In this document: piece after piece, positions 8,391 through 17,582 of the stretch
How the letters are laid out: every line of letters begins with the position of its first letter
Position numbering within the stretch: the first letter of the stretch is position 1
Source: Scytonema millei VB511283
Lineage (GTDB): Bacteria > Cyanobacteriota > Cyanobacteriia > Cyanobacteriales > Chroococcidiopsidaceae
Direction: 5' to 3'
Length of the DNA: 64,000 bases
Assembly (NCBI RefSeq): GCF_000817735.3
Contig: NZ_JTJC03000004.1
Coordinates: 310,001 to 374,000 of the forward strand
Translations under genes and position numbers: made by a program
The notes under the pieces: model-generated
Seen by the model: the letters and a program-made list of their open reading frames with translations, nothing else
The model's database searches: none
What the model was told of the DNA's origin: nothing

Positions 8391-9377
8391 CTACTGAAAT
8401 GCATTGGGAAAGTTTTTGAAATTCGTCTGTCCTTTATAGCCAGAAATTTCTGCTAATTCCTTCAAAGACTTCACACCTGCATATTGTTTACCGTTAATCT
8501 CCCAAGTCGGAAAACTTTGAATCTTGGCTGCTTCGCATTCGGGTGCTAGCTTCTTGGCTTTAGGGGGAGCGCACTCAATATGGTTGATATAACTGTAAGC
8601 TTCTTTGCCAAATAGTTGCTTTTGTTCGTGACAGTGGGGACACCACCAAGCGATGTATTCTTTAGCTCCAATTTCTTTGAGATGTTTTGCCAGTGCGATT
8701 TCTGATTCTCCAGAAGTCGTTGTAATCTGCCAACCAACTCCCGGAATCGGATCTCCAGCAGGCTCTAGCTGTACTTGTTGTGCAGTAGTAGTATTATTTG
8801 GTTTTTCTACGTCCGCATAAACGGCAAGCGTACCAATTAGCGTGACCATTCCTACTATCAATGCTGTAAATAATATTTGCCCTACGTCTTCCCAGGAGCG
8901 ACCTAATAGTGTCAGGGTGAGCATACTAACCGAGAAGAGCGCCGAGGCAATACAGTACAAGCAAAAGGCGTTGATTTTAGCAAATAGCACGTACATCAAG
9001 TAGCCGCTAAAAACGGACATGGCGATCGCCCCTGCTAATAGCAGCATCCACGTCACATTCTCCAACTGAGAGCGGAGTGCTTTGTTTTGGTTTGGATTGA
9101 CTGCTAGGGGAGTCAGGGCAAACACGACCATGCTCGCATAAGCCAAGCAACCGAATAAAGCCAAAGGTAAACCAAATACAGTTGCCCAAGGACTTGAAAG
9201 GACATCAGCGCAGCTGGAACTTGCTTCAGCGCCCGCGCTAGCAAGACATCCAGGCGTGCGTCCCATCAACTTTTCTATAGTTAAGTATCCCGTGACCAGC
9301 GCTCCTACTCCGGCGATCGCAGCGATCGCGGGGCGAGACCAGCGATGAATCCAAGGTGTAGAACGTCGGCGTATCAT
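8391..9377 (-). CDS. VKOR-thioredoxin fusion (disulfide bond formation)
   Basis: Fusion of a vitamin K epoxide reductase-like membrane domain to a periplasmic or lumenal thioredoxin-like domain. The pair oxidises protein thiols and passes electrons to quinone. From the ATG at 9377 it has 328 residues. The VKOR part has Cys at about 44 and 56, the segment ADVLSSPWATVFGLPLALFG, and the quinone-site CxxC in AFCLYCIASALFS. The thioredoxin domain carries WWCPHCHEQKQLFGKEA. This architecture is typical of cyanobacteria and of plant LTO1, which supports photosystem assembly. A TTG at 9431 would add 18 residues, but those are encoded by ATTTGTC-type repeat DNA, so the later ATG is preferred. Confidence 0.9.
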   Translation of the reverse strand: MIRRRSTPWIHRWSRPAIAAIAGVGALVTGYLTIEKLMGRTPGCLASAGAEASSSCADVLSSPWATVFGLPLALFGCLAYASMVVFALTPLAVNPNQNKALRSQLENVTWMLLLAGAIAMSVFSGYLMYVLFAKINAFCLYCIASALFSVSMLTLTLLGRSWEDVGQILFTALIVGMVTLIGTLAVYADVEKPNNTTTAQQVQLEPAGDPIPGVGWQITTTSGESEIALAKHLKEIGAKEYIAWWCPHCHEQKQLFGKEAYSYINHIECAPPKAKKLAPECEAAKIQSFPTWEINGKQYAGVKSLKELAEISGYKGQTNFKNFPNAFQ

Positions 9378-9477
9378 AAACAAATGACAAATGATAATTA
9401 ATAAATGACGACTAATTATTAGCTTTGTCAATCATAACGGAACCTTTTTACGACCCTTAGGCAATATCACAACTCCG

Positions 9478-9684
9478 TTACATACTCTAGGGATAAGGGA
9501 GAGAAGAGAGCTGAGGCAGCGATCGGGAGCTGAGGAGGCTGAGGAAGAAAGAAATTTAAAATCTTTACACCCCACACCCTACATCCCACACCCTACATCC
9601 CACACCCCACTTACTACTAGCCACCAGCCACTAGCCACTAGCCACTCACTCTTCCGACTCCCGACTCCCGACTCCCGACTCCCT
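9478..9684. repeat. Heptamer repeat array running into btpA
   Basis: Contains CTGAGG-type, ACCCCAC/ACCCTAC, CCAGCCA/CTAGCCA and GACTCCC units. The GACTCCC block (about 9650-9684) continues past the btpA stop codon at 9638-9640 into the coding sequence. Confidence 0.75.
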
Positions 9685-10525
9685 TCAAACTAGCTACCTT
9701 TGTAAAACTGCGACGTGCGGCTTCGACAAACTGGCTGACGCGAATCGGATCGACTGGCTGTTCGCGTCGTCCGTGACGTTTGAGAGAACTAGAAACAATC
9801 ACTCCATCTGCGGCTGGCATTAAAGTAGAAATATTTTCCCAATCCGCACCGCTGCCAATAAAAACTGGCGTACCGTTGGCTGCTGCTGTCGCCAGTTCTA
9901 GGTCTTCTAAGTTGGGCGGGTTGCCCGTTGCCCAACCAGATAGAATCACTGCGTCGGCTAGTCCCCGCTCGATCGTGTCTTGTACGGCATTGGTTAAATT
10001 GGTAGAACTGAGAGGACGAGCGTGCTTTACCAATACGTCTGCAAAGATTTTGACATTGCTACCAAGTTCTCGCCGATAGCGCAAAAGGCTGTGGGCTTGT
10101 CCTTCAATAATGCCTTGATCTGTTGCCATTACGCCTGTCAAGACGTTAACGCGAATGAATTGTGCCTGCACGCAACTAGCGATCGCCATTCCACTATGAG
10201 CGTCGTTTCGCAATACGTTCAGTCCGATCGGTAGAGTCACTAGCTGTTTGAGCCGCTGTACGATCAGTGTCATGGCGCTGACGACTGCTGGATCGACTCG
10301 CTCTTTAACGAAAGGTGCGTCAAAAAAATTTTCGACAATAATTCCATCTACTCCACCAGAAGCTAAAGCTGTAGCTTCCTGTTCTGCCCTGTCAATGACA
10401 GCAGCTAAACTTCCACCCCAGCGAGCAGATGTAGGCAGGGGTAATAAATGTACGACTCCAATGATAGGGCGATCGGTTTTAAATGTCTGATTCAGATCCA
10501 CGTCTTTACAATACTTCGGACGCAC
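9638..10525 (-). CDS. btpA: BtpA family photosystem I biogenesis protein
   Basis: BtpA is needed to accumulate and stabilise photosystem I reaction-centre proteins in cyanobacteria and is a peripheral thylakoid protein of the BtpA/SgcQ TIM-barrel family. The family start PIIGVVHLLPLP is followed by GVDGIIVENFFDAPF. Further signatures are IGLNVLRNDAHSGMAIA, IFADVLVKHARPL, ILSGWATGNPP and PVFIGSGADWENI. Start GTG at 10525; an in-frame GTG at 10501 is also possible. The last 14 residues or so (GVGSRESGVGRVSG) are translated from a GACTCCC heptamer array, so the natural C-terminus has been extended or replaced by repeat DNA. The core barrel looks complete. Confidence 0.88.
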   Translation of the reverse strand: MRPKYCKDVDLNQTFKTDRPIIGVVHLLPLPTSARWGGSLAAVIDRAEQEATALASGGVDGIIVENFFDAPFVKERVDPAVVSAMTLIVQRLKQLVTLPIGLNVLRNDAHSGMAIASCVQAQFIRVNVLTGVMATDQGIIEGQAHSLLRYRRELGSNVKIFADVLVKHARPLSSTNLTNAVQDTIERGLADAVILSGWATGNPPNLEDLELATAAANGTPVFIGSGADWENISTLMPAADGVIVSSSLKRHGRREQPVDPIRVSQFVEAARRSFTKVASLKGVGSRESGVGRVSG

Positions 10526-10850
10526 TTATTTAGAAGTAGGCTAAGACAAATCATAACTTCTTTCAGTTATCAGTTATCAGCGAAAGCGTGAAAGCGTGAC
10601 TAGAACAGAACTCAGAATCCAGCCACCAGCCACCAGCCACCAGCCACTCAATATAATTTTTGTAAAATATTGTAAATTTTCATTCATTACGCTACTATAT
10701 AGATTGCATAGGTTGAGCGATTGCATTGACCGCATCCGGTGAGCAGAGAGCCATAGGGGTGTAGCATCAAACGGGGAAACCGTTTTGGAAGCGATCGCTA
10801 CAATAGAACGACTGAAAAACCCTGTCTCTACTTACACTTAAATTGACTTC
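10526..10850. other. 325-bp divergent intergenic region
   Basis: Lies between the divergent btpA and rimO genes. It holds TCAGTTA heptamers (10563-10580) and CCAGCCA heptamers (10618-10648). A 6-bp hairpin (10769-10785, AAACGG/CCGTTT) and a HIP1 site at about 10791 lie in the rimO leader. No further gene or RNA is recognised. Confidence 0.5.
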
Positions 10851-12170
10851 ATGGGCAAAAAGCCAACAATTGCATTTTCTCATCTAGGCTGCGAGAAAAA
10901 CCGAATAGATACGGAACACACGATCGGACTCCTCGTTCAAGCTGGATACGAGGTCGATAACGACGAAGAACTAGCCGATTATGTTGTCGTCAATACCTGT
11001 AGCTTTATTCAAGCAGCGCGTCAAGAATCGGTTCGTACTATAGTCGAGCTAGCAGAAGCAAATAAAAAAATCGTCATTATGGGCTGCATGGCGCAGCACT
11101 TTCAGGAACAACTGCTAGAAGAGATCCCGGAAGCGGTAGCCGCGATCGGTACGGGAGACTATCACCAGATTGTAAACGTAATTGAGCGGGTAGAAAAGGG
11201 AGAAAAAGTAAAGCTTGTCTCGCCCGAACCAACATATATCGCTGACGAAACTACACCTCGATATCGCACGACGACAGAAGGAGTAGCATACCTGCGGGTA
11301 GCGGAAGGATGCGATTACCGTTGCGCTTTTTGCATTATTCCTCACTTACGGGGAAATCAAAGATCGCGCTCGATTGAATCGATTGTGACAGAAGCAAAGC
11401 AACTCGCCGCTCAAGGGGTACAGGAAATTATCTTGATTTCCCAAATTACCACTAATTATGGTGTAGACTTGTACGGCGAACCAAAATTAGCAGAACTGTT
11501 AGTTGCTTTAGGTAAAGTCGATGTTCCTTGGATTCGGATGCATTATGCTTATCCAACAGGGTTGACACCGAAAGTCATCGAGGCAATTCGAGCCACGCCA
11601 AATGTCTTACCGTATTTAGACCTACCCTTACAACACTCCCATCCTGAAATTCTCCGTGCGATGAACCGCCCTTGGCAAGGTCGGGTCAATGACAGTATTA
11701 TCGAACGGATTAAAACGGCAATCCCAGAGGCAGTTGTACGGACAACATTTATAGTAGGATTTCCTGGCGAGACAGACGCGCACTTCGAGCATCTGATGCA
11801 GTTTGTCGAACGCCACGAATTTGACCATGTGGGTGTGTTTACATTTTCTCCAGAAGAGGAAACGCCAGCTTACAGCCTGCCGAATCAAATTCCTCAAGAA
11901 ATTATGGATGCAAGACGGGATGCATTAATGGCACTCCAGCAACCGATTTCTTGGCGGCGGAATCAGGCGCAAGAAGGCAAAGTTGTGGATGTTTTAATCG
12001 AGCAAGAAAATCCTGAAACTGGAGAATATATCGGACGTTCAGCTCGGTTTTCACCAGAAGTAGATGGTTTAGTCTACGTCAAAGGTGTAGCTAGGTTAGG
12101 TTCAATCGTGCCAGTCAAAATTACCGAGGCTGAGCCATACGATCTCAAGGGTGAGGTTGTGAGTAGCTAA
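10851..12170 (+). CDS. rimO: Ribosomal protein S12 methylthiotransferase RimO
   Basis: Radical-SAM enzyme that adds a methylthio group to an aspartate of ribosomal protein S12. It has 439 residues, the usual length. The N-terminal methylthiotransferase domain has its three cluster cysteines, C14 (in [13 protein letters not shown]), C50 and C79. The radical-SAM CxxxCxxC is [10 protein letters not shown] with C154, C158 and C161. A C-terminal TRAM domain runs from about residue 375. The [12 protein letters not shown] start and the spacing favour RimO over MiaB. It is followed after 70 bp by a helicase gene on the same strand, and both serve translation or RNA metabolism. Confidence 0.94.
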   Translation: MGKKPTIAFSHLGCEKNRIDTEHTIGLLVQAGYEVDNDEELADYVVVNTCSFIQAARQESVRTIVELAEANKKIVIMGCMAQHFQEQLLEEIPEAVAAIGTGDYHQIVNVIERVEKGEKVKLVSPEPTYIADETTPRYRTTTEGVAYLRVAEGCDYRCAFCIIPHLRGNQRSRSIESIVTEAKQLAAQGVQEIILISQITTNYGVDLYGEPKLAELLVALGKVDVPWIRMHYAYPTGLTPKVIEAIRATPNVLPYLDLPLQHSHPEILRAMNRPWQGRVNDSIIERIKTAIPEAVVRTTFIVGFPGETDAHFEHLMQFVERHEFDHVGVFTFSPEEETPAYSLPNQIPQEIMDARRDALMALQQPISWRRNQAQEGKVVDVLIEQENPETGEYIGRSARFSPEVDGLVYVKGVARLGSIVPVKITEAEPYDLKGEVVSS

Positions 12171-12240
12171 TAGCGGATAGCTATCGATCGATAACAATCG
12201 ATAACAAAAGTAGAAAAAACAGAGTAGTTTAGGAGCTTAA

Positions 12241-13689
12241 ATGAATTTATCCTTTGAAAGCTTAGGTCTTTCAGAAAGCCGTATTCAACAATTAGAAAAA
12301 ATTGGATTCACTACACCAACCAATATACAAGTACAGGCAATCCCCCAATTATTAGCAGGGCGCGATGTCGTTGGCAAATCTCAAACAGGTACGGGGAAAA
12401 CAGCCGCGTTTTCTTTGCCAATTCTAGAGCAAATCGATCCGCAAAATAAGGCAATACAAGCGCTAATTCTCACTCCTACAAGGGAATTAGCCGTTCAAGT
12501 CTGCCAAGCCATGAAAAGCTTTGTAGATCGAAACGAAAGCCGCATTCTAGCTATCTATGGCGGACAATCAATTGAACGCCAAATTCAGCAGCTCAATCGC
12601 GGCGTACAAATTGTTGTTGGCACGCCAGGACGAGTGATTGACTTACTCGATCGCGGTAATCTTAAGCTAGACAAAGTGAAATTTGTCGTACTTGATGAAG
12701 CCGATGAAATGCTGAGCATGGGCTTTATCGACGATGTGATAAAAATTCTTGCCTCCGCACCAAAAGAGCGACAAACAGCTTTGTTTTCGGCAACAATGCC
12801 AAGCGCAATTCAGATGATAGTTGGGAAGTTTTTGCACTCGCCCGTCACAGTTGCGGTAGAACAGCCAAAAGCCGCTCCTACTAAAATTAGCCAAGTCGCT
12901 TATCTCGTACCGCGTCATTGGACAAAAGCAAGAGCATTGCAGCCAATTTTGGAATTAGAAGACCCAGAATCGGCAATCATATTTGTCAAAACTCGCAAAA
13001 CAGCAGCAGATCTCACCAGTCAACTGCAAGCATCAGGTTATAGCGCCGACGAATATCACGGCGATTTAACCCAACAAGCACGGGAGCGCCTACTATCGCG
13101 GTTCCGCAACAAGCAAGTACGGTGGGTGATTGCAACAGACATCGCCGCGCGCGGTTTAGACGTAGATCATTTAACTCACGTGATTAACTACGATTTACCT
13201 GACAGCGTAGAAACTTACGTTCATCGGATCGGACGCACAGGTAGAGCCGGAAAAGAAGGCACGGCAATTTCCCTCATCCAACCGTTCGATCGCCGCAAAC
13301 AGCAGCAGATTGAACGTCACGTTCGCCAAAGCTTGAAAGTTAGCTACGTCCCCACCAAAACGCAAATCGAAGCGCGGCAAATTGAAAAACTGCAAGAACA
13401 ACTGCGGGAAGTTCTCTCTGGGGAAAGGTTAGCCTCCTTCTTACCAATCGTGCGCGAACTGGGCGAAGAATACGACGCACACGCGATCGCCGCAGCTGCT
13501 TTACAAATGGCTTATGACAAAACCCGTCCAGCGTGGCTCGACTCCGCTGAAGACGACATAGCAGACGAAAAGCGCTCCACTCCCAAGCCTCGCTTAGCCA
13601 AACGCGATCGCAACGGAGAAAAAGAGTTTTCCAGCTCAGAAAAGCGCCCAGTTGCTAAACCCAAACTGCGCACGGCACGGGAAAACTAG
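12241..13689 (+). CDS. crhR: DEAD-box RNA helicase (CrhR-like)
   Basis: ATP-dependent RNA helicase of 482 residues, close in size to the cyanobacterial redox- and cold-responsive helicase CrhR. The Q motif FTTPTNIQVQAIP is followed by Walker A SQTGTGKT (residues 47-54), PTRELA, TPGR, DEAD at 152-155, and SAT near 183. Later motifs are FVKTRK, ARGLD and HRIGRTGR near 327. The C-terminal part has an RNA-binding-like segment and a basic tail. A good ribosome-binding site (GGAG, eight bases upstream) fixes the ATG. A 12-base palindrome TATCGATCGATA at 12182-12193 in the leader could be regulatory. The assignment to CrhR rather than another DEAD-box paralogue rests on length and organism only. Confidence 0.88.
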   Translation: MNLSFESLGLSESRIQQLEKIGFTTPTNIQVQAIPQLLAGRDVVGKSQTGTGKTAAFSLPILEQIDPQNKAIQALILTPTRELAVQVCQAMKSFVDRNESRILAIYGGQSIERQIQQLNRGVQIVVGTPGRVIDLLDRGNLKLDKVKFVVLDEADEMLSMGFIDDVIKILASAPKERQTALFSATMPSAIQMIVGKFLHSPVTVAVEQPKAAPTKISQVAYLVPRHWTKARALQPILELEDPESAIIFVKTRKTAADLTSQLQASGYSADEYHGDLTQQARERLLSRFRNKQVRWVIATDIAARGLDVDHLTHVINYDLPDSVETYVHRIGRTGRAGKEGTAISLIQPFDRRKQQQIERHVRQSLKVSYVPTKTQIEARQIEKLQEQLREVLSGERLASFLPIVRELGEEYDAHAIAAAALQMAYDKTRPAWLDSAEDDIADEKRSTPKPRLAKRDRNGEKEFSSSEKRPVAKPKLRTAREN

Positions 13690-13699
13690 AGCATAGGGT

Positions 13700-13815
13700 T
13701 TTTAAAGATAAGAGAGACAAGGAGGACAAGGGGGACAAGAGAGCTGAGGGAGCTGAGGGAGCAAGATAATTCAAAATTCCCCACACCCCACACCCTCTTT
13801 ACGACTCCCGACTCC
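13700..13815. repeat. Heptamer repeats between convergent genes
   Basis: GGACAAG, GCTGAGG-type, ACCCCAC and GACTCCC units between the helicase gene and the aldo/keto reductase gene. The GACTCCC units touch the reductase stop codon. Confidence 0.65.
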
Positions 13816-14766
13816 CTAATAAAGCCAAGGACGAGTCACTTGCTCTAATTGAGTTATTTCTTCGTCCGTCATTTGCCAGCCGAGAGCGCCAGCGTTTTGC
13901 TGGACTTGGTTGGCATTTTTTGCACCTGCGATCGCCACTATGTTACCTTGAGCAATTAACCAATTGAGGGCGACTTGAGCGGGGGTGCGTCCGTGGCGAT
14001 CGCCAATTTTTTTCAAGATTGAAATCACTGGCTCGATTTTCTGCAAACCTTCTTTGCTAAAACGAGGATCGATCCGGCGTGCGCCTGTGGGCTCGGTACT
14101 ACTAGCCGTGTATTTTCCAGTTAACAAGCCTTGTGCTAGGGGGCTATAAGCCAAGATGGTTACGCCTAGCTTTCGTGCCGTGTCGAGAATGCCGTTCGTT
14201 TCAATTTGCCGCGTTAAAAGCGAGTAGCGGACTTGATTGCTAGCAAGCTTGACTCCACGAGTTGCCAAAATTTTGTATGCTTGCTGCATTTGTTCTGCGG
14301 AATAGTTGCTGACTCCTACTGCCTCAATTCTGCCTCGTTGCACTTCATCAGCAAGGGCATTCATTAGTGTTTCTTGACTCATGAAAAAGCTGAAAGACCA
14401 ATGGACTTGGTAGAGGCTGACTCGCTCTAAACCCAGACGCTTGAGGCTTTCTGTCAGCGCATCAGAGACAGATTGAGCTGTAAACCGCCAAGGCGCGGGA
14501 CCGAATTTCGTCGCAATCTGAATGGGGCGATCGCTTGTTTGCATGAACTGCCCCAAATACTTTTCTGATGTACCAAACCCGTAGACTTCTGCCGTGTCAA
14601 AAAATGTCGTACCTGCTTCTAGTGCGGCTTGGAAGGCTACTTGTAGCTGCTTGGCATCCTCCTCATCGCTACCGTAGTTCCAAAATAGTTTATCGCCCCA
14701 CGCCCACGTTCCAATGCATAAGGGACAAACAGCAGCGCCATCCTGACCTAATTTGATAGTTTCCAA
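13816..14766 (-). CDS. Aldo/keto reductase
   Basis: NADPH-dependent oxidoreductase of the aldo/keto reductase fold, 316 residues. The catalytic tetrad segments are visible: FDTAEVYGFGTSEKYLG (Asp and Tyr), IATKFGPAPW (Lys) and YQVHWSF (His). The NADP-binding C-terminal part contains VTILAYSPLAQGLLTGKY and TPAQVALNWLIAQGNIVAIAGA. The closest functional type cannot be read from the sequence; plant and cyanobacterial pyridoxal-reductase-like and general carbonyl-detoxifying members look similar. It is a stand-alone gene flanked by repeats on both sides. Confidence 0.88.
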   Translation of the reverse strand: METIKLGQDGAAVCPLCIGTWAWGDKLFWNYGSDEEDAKQLQVAFQAALEAGTTFFDTAEVYGFGTSEKYLGQFMQTSDRPIQIATKFGPAPWRFTAQSVSDALTESLKRLGLERVSLYQVHWSFSFFMSQETLMNALADEVQRGRIEAVGVSNYSAEQMQQAYKILATRGVKLASNQVRYSLLTRQIETNGILDTARKLGVTILAYSPLAQGLLTGKYTASSTEPTGARRIDPRFSKEGLQKIEPVISILKKIGDRHGRTPAQVALNWLIAQGNIVAIAGAKNANQVQQNAGALGWQMTDEEITQLEQVTRPWLY

Positions 14767-15069
14767 TTTTATCGCACCTATTTACACTTCTTTACACTCT
14801 CTCAGTGTAGCGTTGCAGTTATCAGTTATCAGTTATCAGTTGTCAGTTGTCAGTTGTCAGTTGTCAGCTGTTAGTGTAGCGGTGCTATGTGTATCGTCTC
14901 GACAAAACGATCCGGTGACCAGTTGGTTTATAGTGATTTATTTCAGCGACAATTTCTGACTATTCTAGAAGTGGTTGTTTCAAGTCGGAATGAATTCCCT
15001 ATCTTCTATATGAAACCTTGGTAGCAACTCACCGATAACTAATAACTGATAACTGATAACTGATTAAAT
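14767..15069. other. 303-bp intergenic region with repeats
   Basis: Divergent region between the aldo/keto reductase and the PucC-like gene. TCAGTTA/GTCAGTT heptamers occupy 14816-14868, and TGATAAC units lie at about 15039-15062, ending only a few bases before the start codon. The remaining unique bases are AT-rich and must hold both promoters. Confidence 0.55.
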
Positions 15070-16524
15070 ATGGCAAAAAGTAATTTATCTGAGCGAGAGT
15101 TGCCGCCTAAAGTCAGCATCTTGACAATGTTTCGGTTGGGCTTATTTCAAATGGGGCTGGGGATGATGTCTGTCCTCACCTTGGGAGTCCTTAACCGGAT
15201 TGCAATTAAAGAACTAGCAATTCCGGCTACCTTAGCAGCAGGGACGATCGCCATGCATCAATTTGTGGCTCCCTCGCGCCTGTGGTTCGGGCAAATGTCC
15301 GATGCTAAGAAAATTTGGAGCAATCACCGCACGGGTTACATTTGGATCGGTGCGGCATTATTTGCGATCGCTGCCTTTCTTGCAGTCCAAGTTATGTGGC
15401 AACTTGGCAGCAGTATATACAACCAAGGCTGGAGTTTCGTTACCTATGGTTGGATAGCGTTATTGGCAGGAATCTTTGCTTTGTACGGGTTGGCACTTAG
15501 TTCTAGTTCTACCCCATTTGCCGCTTTGCTCGTCGATGTTTCCGATGAAGACGATCGCTCTAAGCTAGTAGGTGTTGTTTGGTCGATGCTCATGGTAGGA
15601 ATTGTGATTGGGGCAATTATCAGCTCCAAACTTCTGCCAGCTGCAACCACTTGTCAAGAGTCAGCTGTAGGAACAGTATCGCTTTACAGTCAACCCGCTC
15701 AACTTGCTGCCCTACAAAGCTCGATTAACCGCTTATTTTTCATTTTGCCAGCAGTTGTCACTGGGTTAGCTCTACTATCAACGTTTGGTGTAGAAAAAAA
15801 GTATTCTCGTTACACATCGCGATCGCTAGTAGCAGACAGAGAAGACCAAATTACCATATCTAGGGCGCTGAAAGTCTTAACCGCCAGCCGTCAAACGGGT
15901 TTATTCTTCACCTTTCTCCTCGCCATGACTTTAAGTTTATTCATGCAAGAGGCAGTAATGGAACCTTACGGCGGGGAAGTCTTCGGAATGTGCGTTTCGG
16001 AAACTACGAGACTGAATGCTTTTTGGGGTACGGGTACGCTACTGGGGATTGGTAGCACGGGCTTTTTAATCGTGCCACGTATTGGCAAGCAAAAAACGAC
16101 TCAAATCGGCTGTATCCTAGTTGCCCTTAGTGTGGGACTCGTCATTGCATCGGGTTTTACTGCTAATCGCCAAGTTTTGCAGGGAGCATTAGTACTATTT
16201 GGCTTGGCTTCTGGCGTGACGACCACGGGTGCATTAAGTTTAATGCTAGACTTTACGGCAGCAGAAACAGCAGGGACATTTATTGGCGCGTGGGGGCTGG
16301 CGCAGGCATTAGCGCGGGCAACGGCAACAGTCAGTGGAGGGGCAATATTAGACGTAGGCAAACAGCTATTTTCAGCCCCAGTGCTAGCTTATGGTTTGGT
16401 ATTTACCATTCAAGCGTTGTTAATGGTGTTAGCAATTTGGTTACTCAGTCGCGTAGATATAGTTGAATTTCGCAGCAACGCCAAAAAAGCGATCGCTTCA
16501 GTTTTTGAAAGCGAATTAGATTGA
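15070..16524 (+). CDS. PucC/BCH family major facilitator protein
   Basis: 484-residue membrane protein with about twelve hydrophobic segments. The family start is VSILTMFRLGLFQMGLGMMSVLTLGVLNRI, followed by SRLWFGQMSDAKKIWSNHRT. PucC proteins act in assembly or pigment supply of light-harvesting complexes in phototrophs, and cyanobacterial homologues are thought to serve chlorophyll-protein assembly. Other visible segments are ALSSSSTPFAALLVDVSDED, which is a conserved MFS-like loop, and a second half beginning near residue 275. Neighbouring genes do not form an obvious operon. The function in this organism is inferred from family only. Confidence 0.85.
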   Translation: MAKSNLSERELPPKVSILTMFRLGLFQMGLGMMSVLTLGVLNRIAIKELAIPATLAAGTIAMHQFVAPSRLWFGQMSDAKKIWSNHRTGYIWIGAALFAIAAFLAVQVMWQLGSSIYNQGWSFVTYGWIALLAGIFALYGLALSSSSTPFAALLVDVSDEDDRSKLVGVVWSMLMVGIVIGAIISSKLLPAATTCQESAVGTVSLYSQPAQLAALQSSINRLFFILPAVVTGLALLSTFGVEKKYSRYTSRSLVADREDQITISRALKVLTASRQTGLFFTFLLAMTLSLFMQEAVMEPYGGEVFGMCVSETTRLNAFWGTGTLLGIGSTGFLIVPRIGKQKTTQIGCILVALSVGLVIASGFTANRQVLQGALVLFGLASGVTTTGALSLMLDFTAAETAGTFIGAWGLAQALARATATVSGGAILDVGKQLFSAPVLAYGLVFTIQALLMVLAIWLLSRVDIVEFRSNAKKAIASVFESELD

Positions 16525-16529
16525 TAATG

Positions 16530-16672
16530 GGTAATGGGTAGTTGGTAGTTGGTAGTTGGGAGGAGCGAGGAGTGAGCCTTCTATTTGTTTCCCCTTTGTC
16601 CCCCTTGTCACCCTTGTCTCCCTTATCTCCCTTGTCCCCACACCCTACACCCCGCACCCCACACCCTCATTC
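16530..16672. repeat. Heptamer repeats upstream of the phosphatase gene
   Basis: GGTAGTT units, CCCTTGT/CCCCTTG units and ACCCCAC/ACCCTAC units. They are open in the frame of the following gene, so a longer N-terminus can be read there, but it is repeat-derived. Confidence 0.7.
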
Positions 16673-17479
16673 ATGACTGACTTTTGGACGACAATTCTCG
16701 ATTTTGCCGCTACCACCTCCCAGAGGGTAGGGGCGCAACTGATGCAGGATTTTGGGCAGGTACAAGCCTCTCAGAAAGCTGATGGTAGCCTCGTTACCCA
16801 AGCAGATAAATGGGCAGATCGAGAAATTCAGGATGCGATCGCCTCCAACTTCAACGGCTATGGTATTTTGAGCGAAGAGGGAGAGACAATTTTTCCCGAG
16901 GCTGAATGGTGCTGGGTTATCGATCCGCTGGATGGGACGACAAATTTTACGCGGGGAATTCCCATCTGGGGTATTTCTTTAGGACTGCTGTACCGAGGTA
17001 CGCCTGTTTTTGGCTACGTCCACTTACCACCGCTAGGACAAAGTTTTCACGGCTTTTGGGCAGGAGATTCAGGGCTAGCAACACCTACAGGCGCATTTCT
17101 CAACCATCATCCGATCCATGTGAGTAAGGATGCGGCTAGCAAAAATCACTTTTTCAATCTTTGTTCCCGCAGTACATCTGTCATGCAACCTGGTTTTCCC
17201 TGCAAAATTAGGATGCTGGGGGTTGCCAGTTACAACTTTCTCACCGTTGCTGCGGGGGCTGTGCTGGGTGGTGTGGAGGCGACACCGAAAATTTGGGATT
17301 TGGCAGGGGCTTGGGTAATTTTACATGCAGCTGGGGGAACTTGGGTAGAGCTGCGATCGCAATCTATTTTTCCTTTATTACCTGGGAAAGATTACAGCAA
17401 TATCTCTTTCCCCTCTCTTGTCGTCAGTCGTCGCGAACTGACTTCTGTATTTCAACCCTTCTTAGAATCTTTAAAATAG
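16673..17479 (+). CDS. Inositol monophosphatase family protein
   Basis: Mg-dependent sugar- or inositol-phosphate phosphatase of 268 residues. Metal-binding motifs are LSEEGE and WVIDPLDGTTNFTRGIPIWG (near residue 80). The C-terminal motif is IWDLAGAWVILHAAGGTW. The family includes inositol monophosphatase, histidinol phosphatase and PAP phosphatases; the exact substrate is not readable. The open frame extends upstream to 16556, but that part is encoded by CCCTTGT and ACCCCAC heptamers, so I start at the ATG at 16673, where family homology begins. Confidence 0.87.
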   Translation: MTDFWTTILDFAATTSQRVGAQLMQDFGQVQASQKADGSLVTQADKWADREIQDAIASNFNGYGILSEEGETIFPEAEWCWVIDPLDGTTNFTRGIPIWGISLGLLYRGTPVFGYVHLPPLGQSFHGFWAGDSGLATPTGAFLNHHPIHVSKDAASKNHFFNLCSRSTSVMQPGFPCKIRMLGVASYNFLTVAAGAVLGGVEATPKIWDLAGAWVILHAAGGTWVELRSQSIFPLLPGKDYSNISFPSLVVSRRELTSVFQPFLESLK

Positions 17480-17582
17480 CAGCACTAATTCACTACAGAT
17501 AACGTGAAATCTTTAAAAAAACACTCCGTCAAACTACGGATGAAGCGCTAAGATGTACCAGAAGCCGTACATTACTTAACAC

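Noticed and set aside
10769-10785. Hairpin before rimO as a terminator
   Set aside because: Only six base pairs, no T-run follows, and it lies in the rimO leader rather than after a gene.
16556-16672. A 39-residue N-terminal extension of the phosphatase
   Set aside because: It is translated heptamer DNA (CCCTTGT, ACCCCAC). The family begins at the ATG at 16673.
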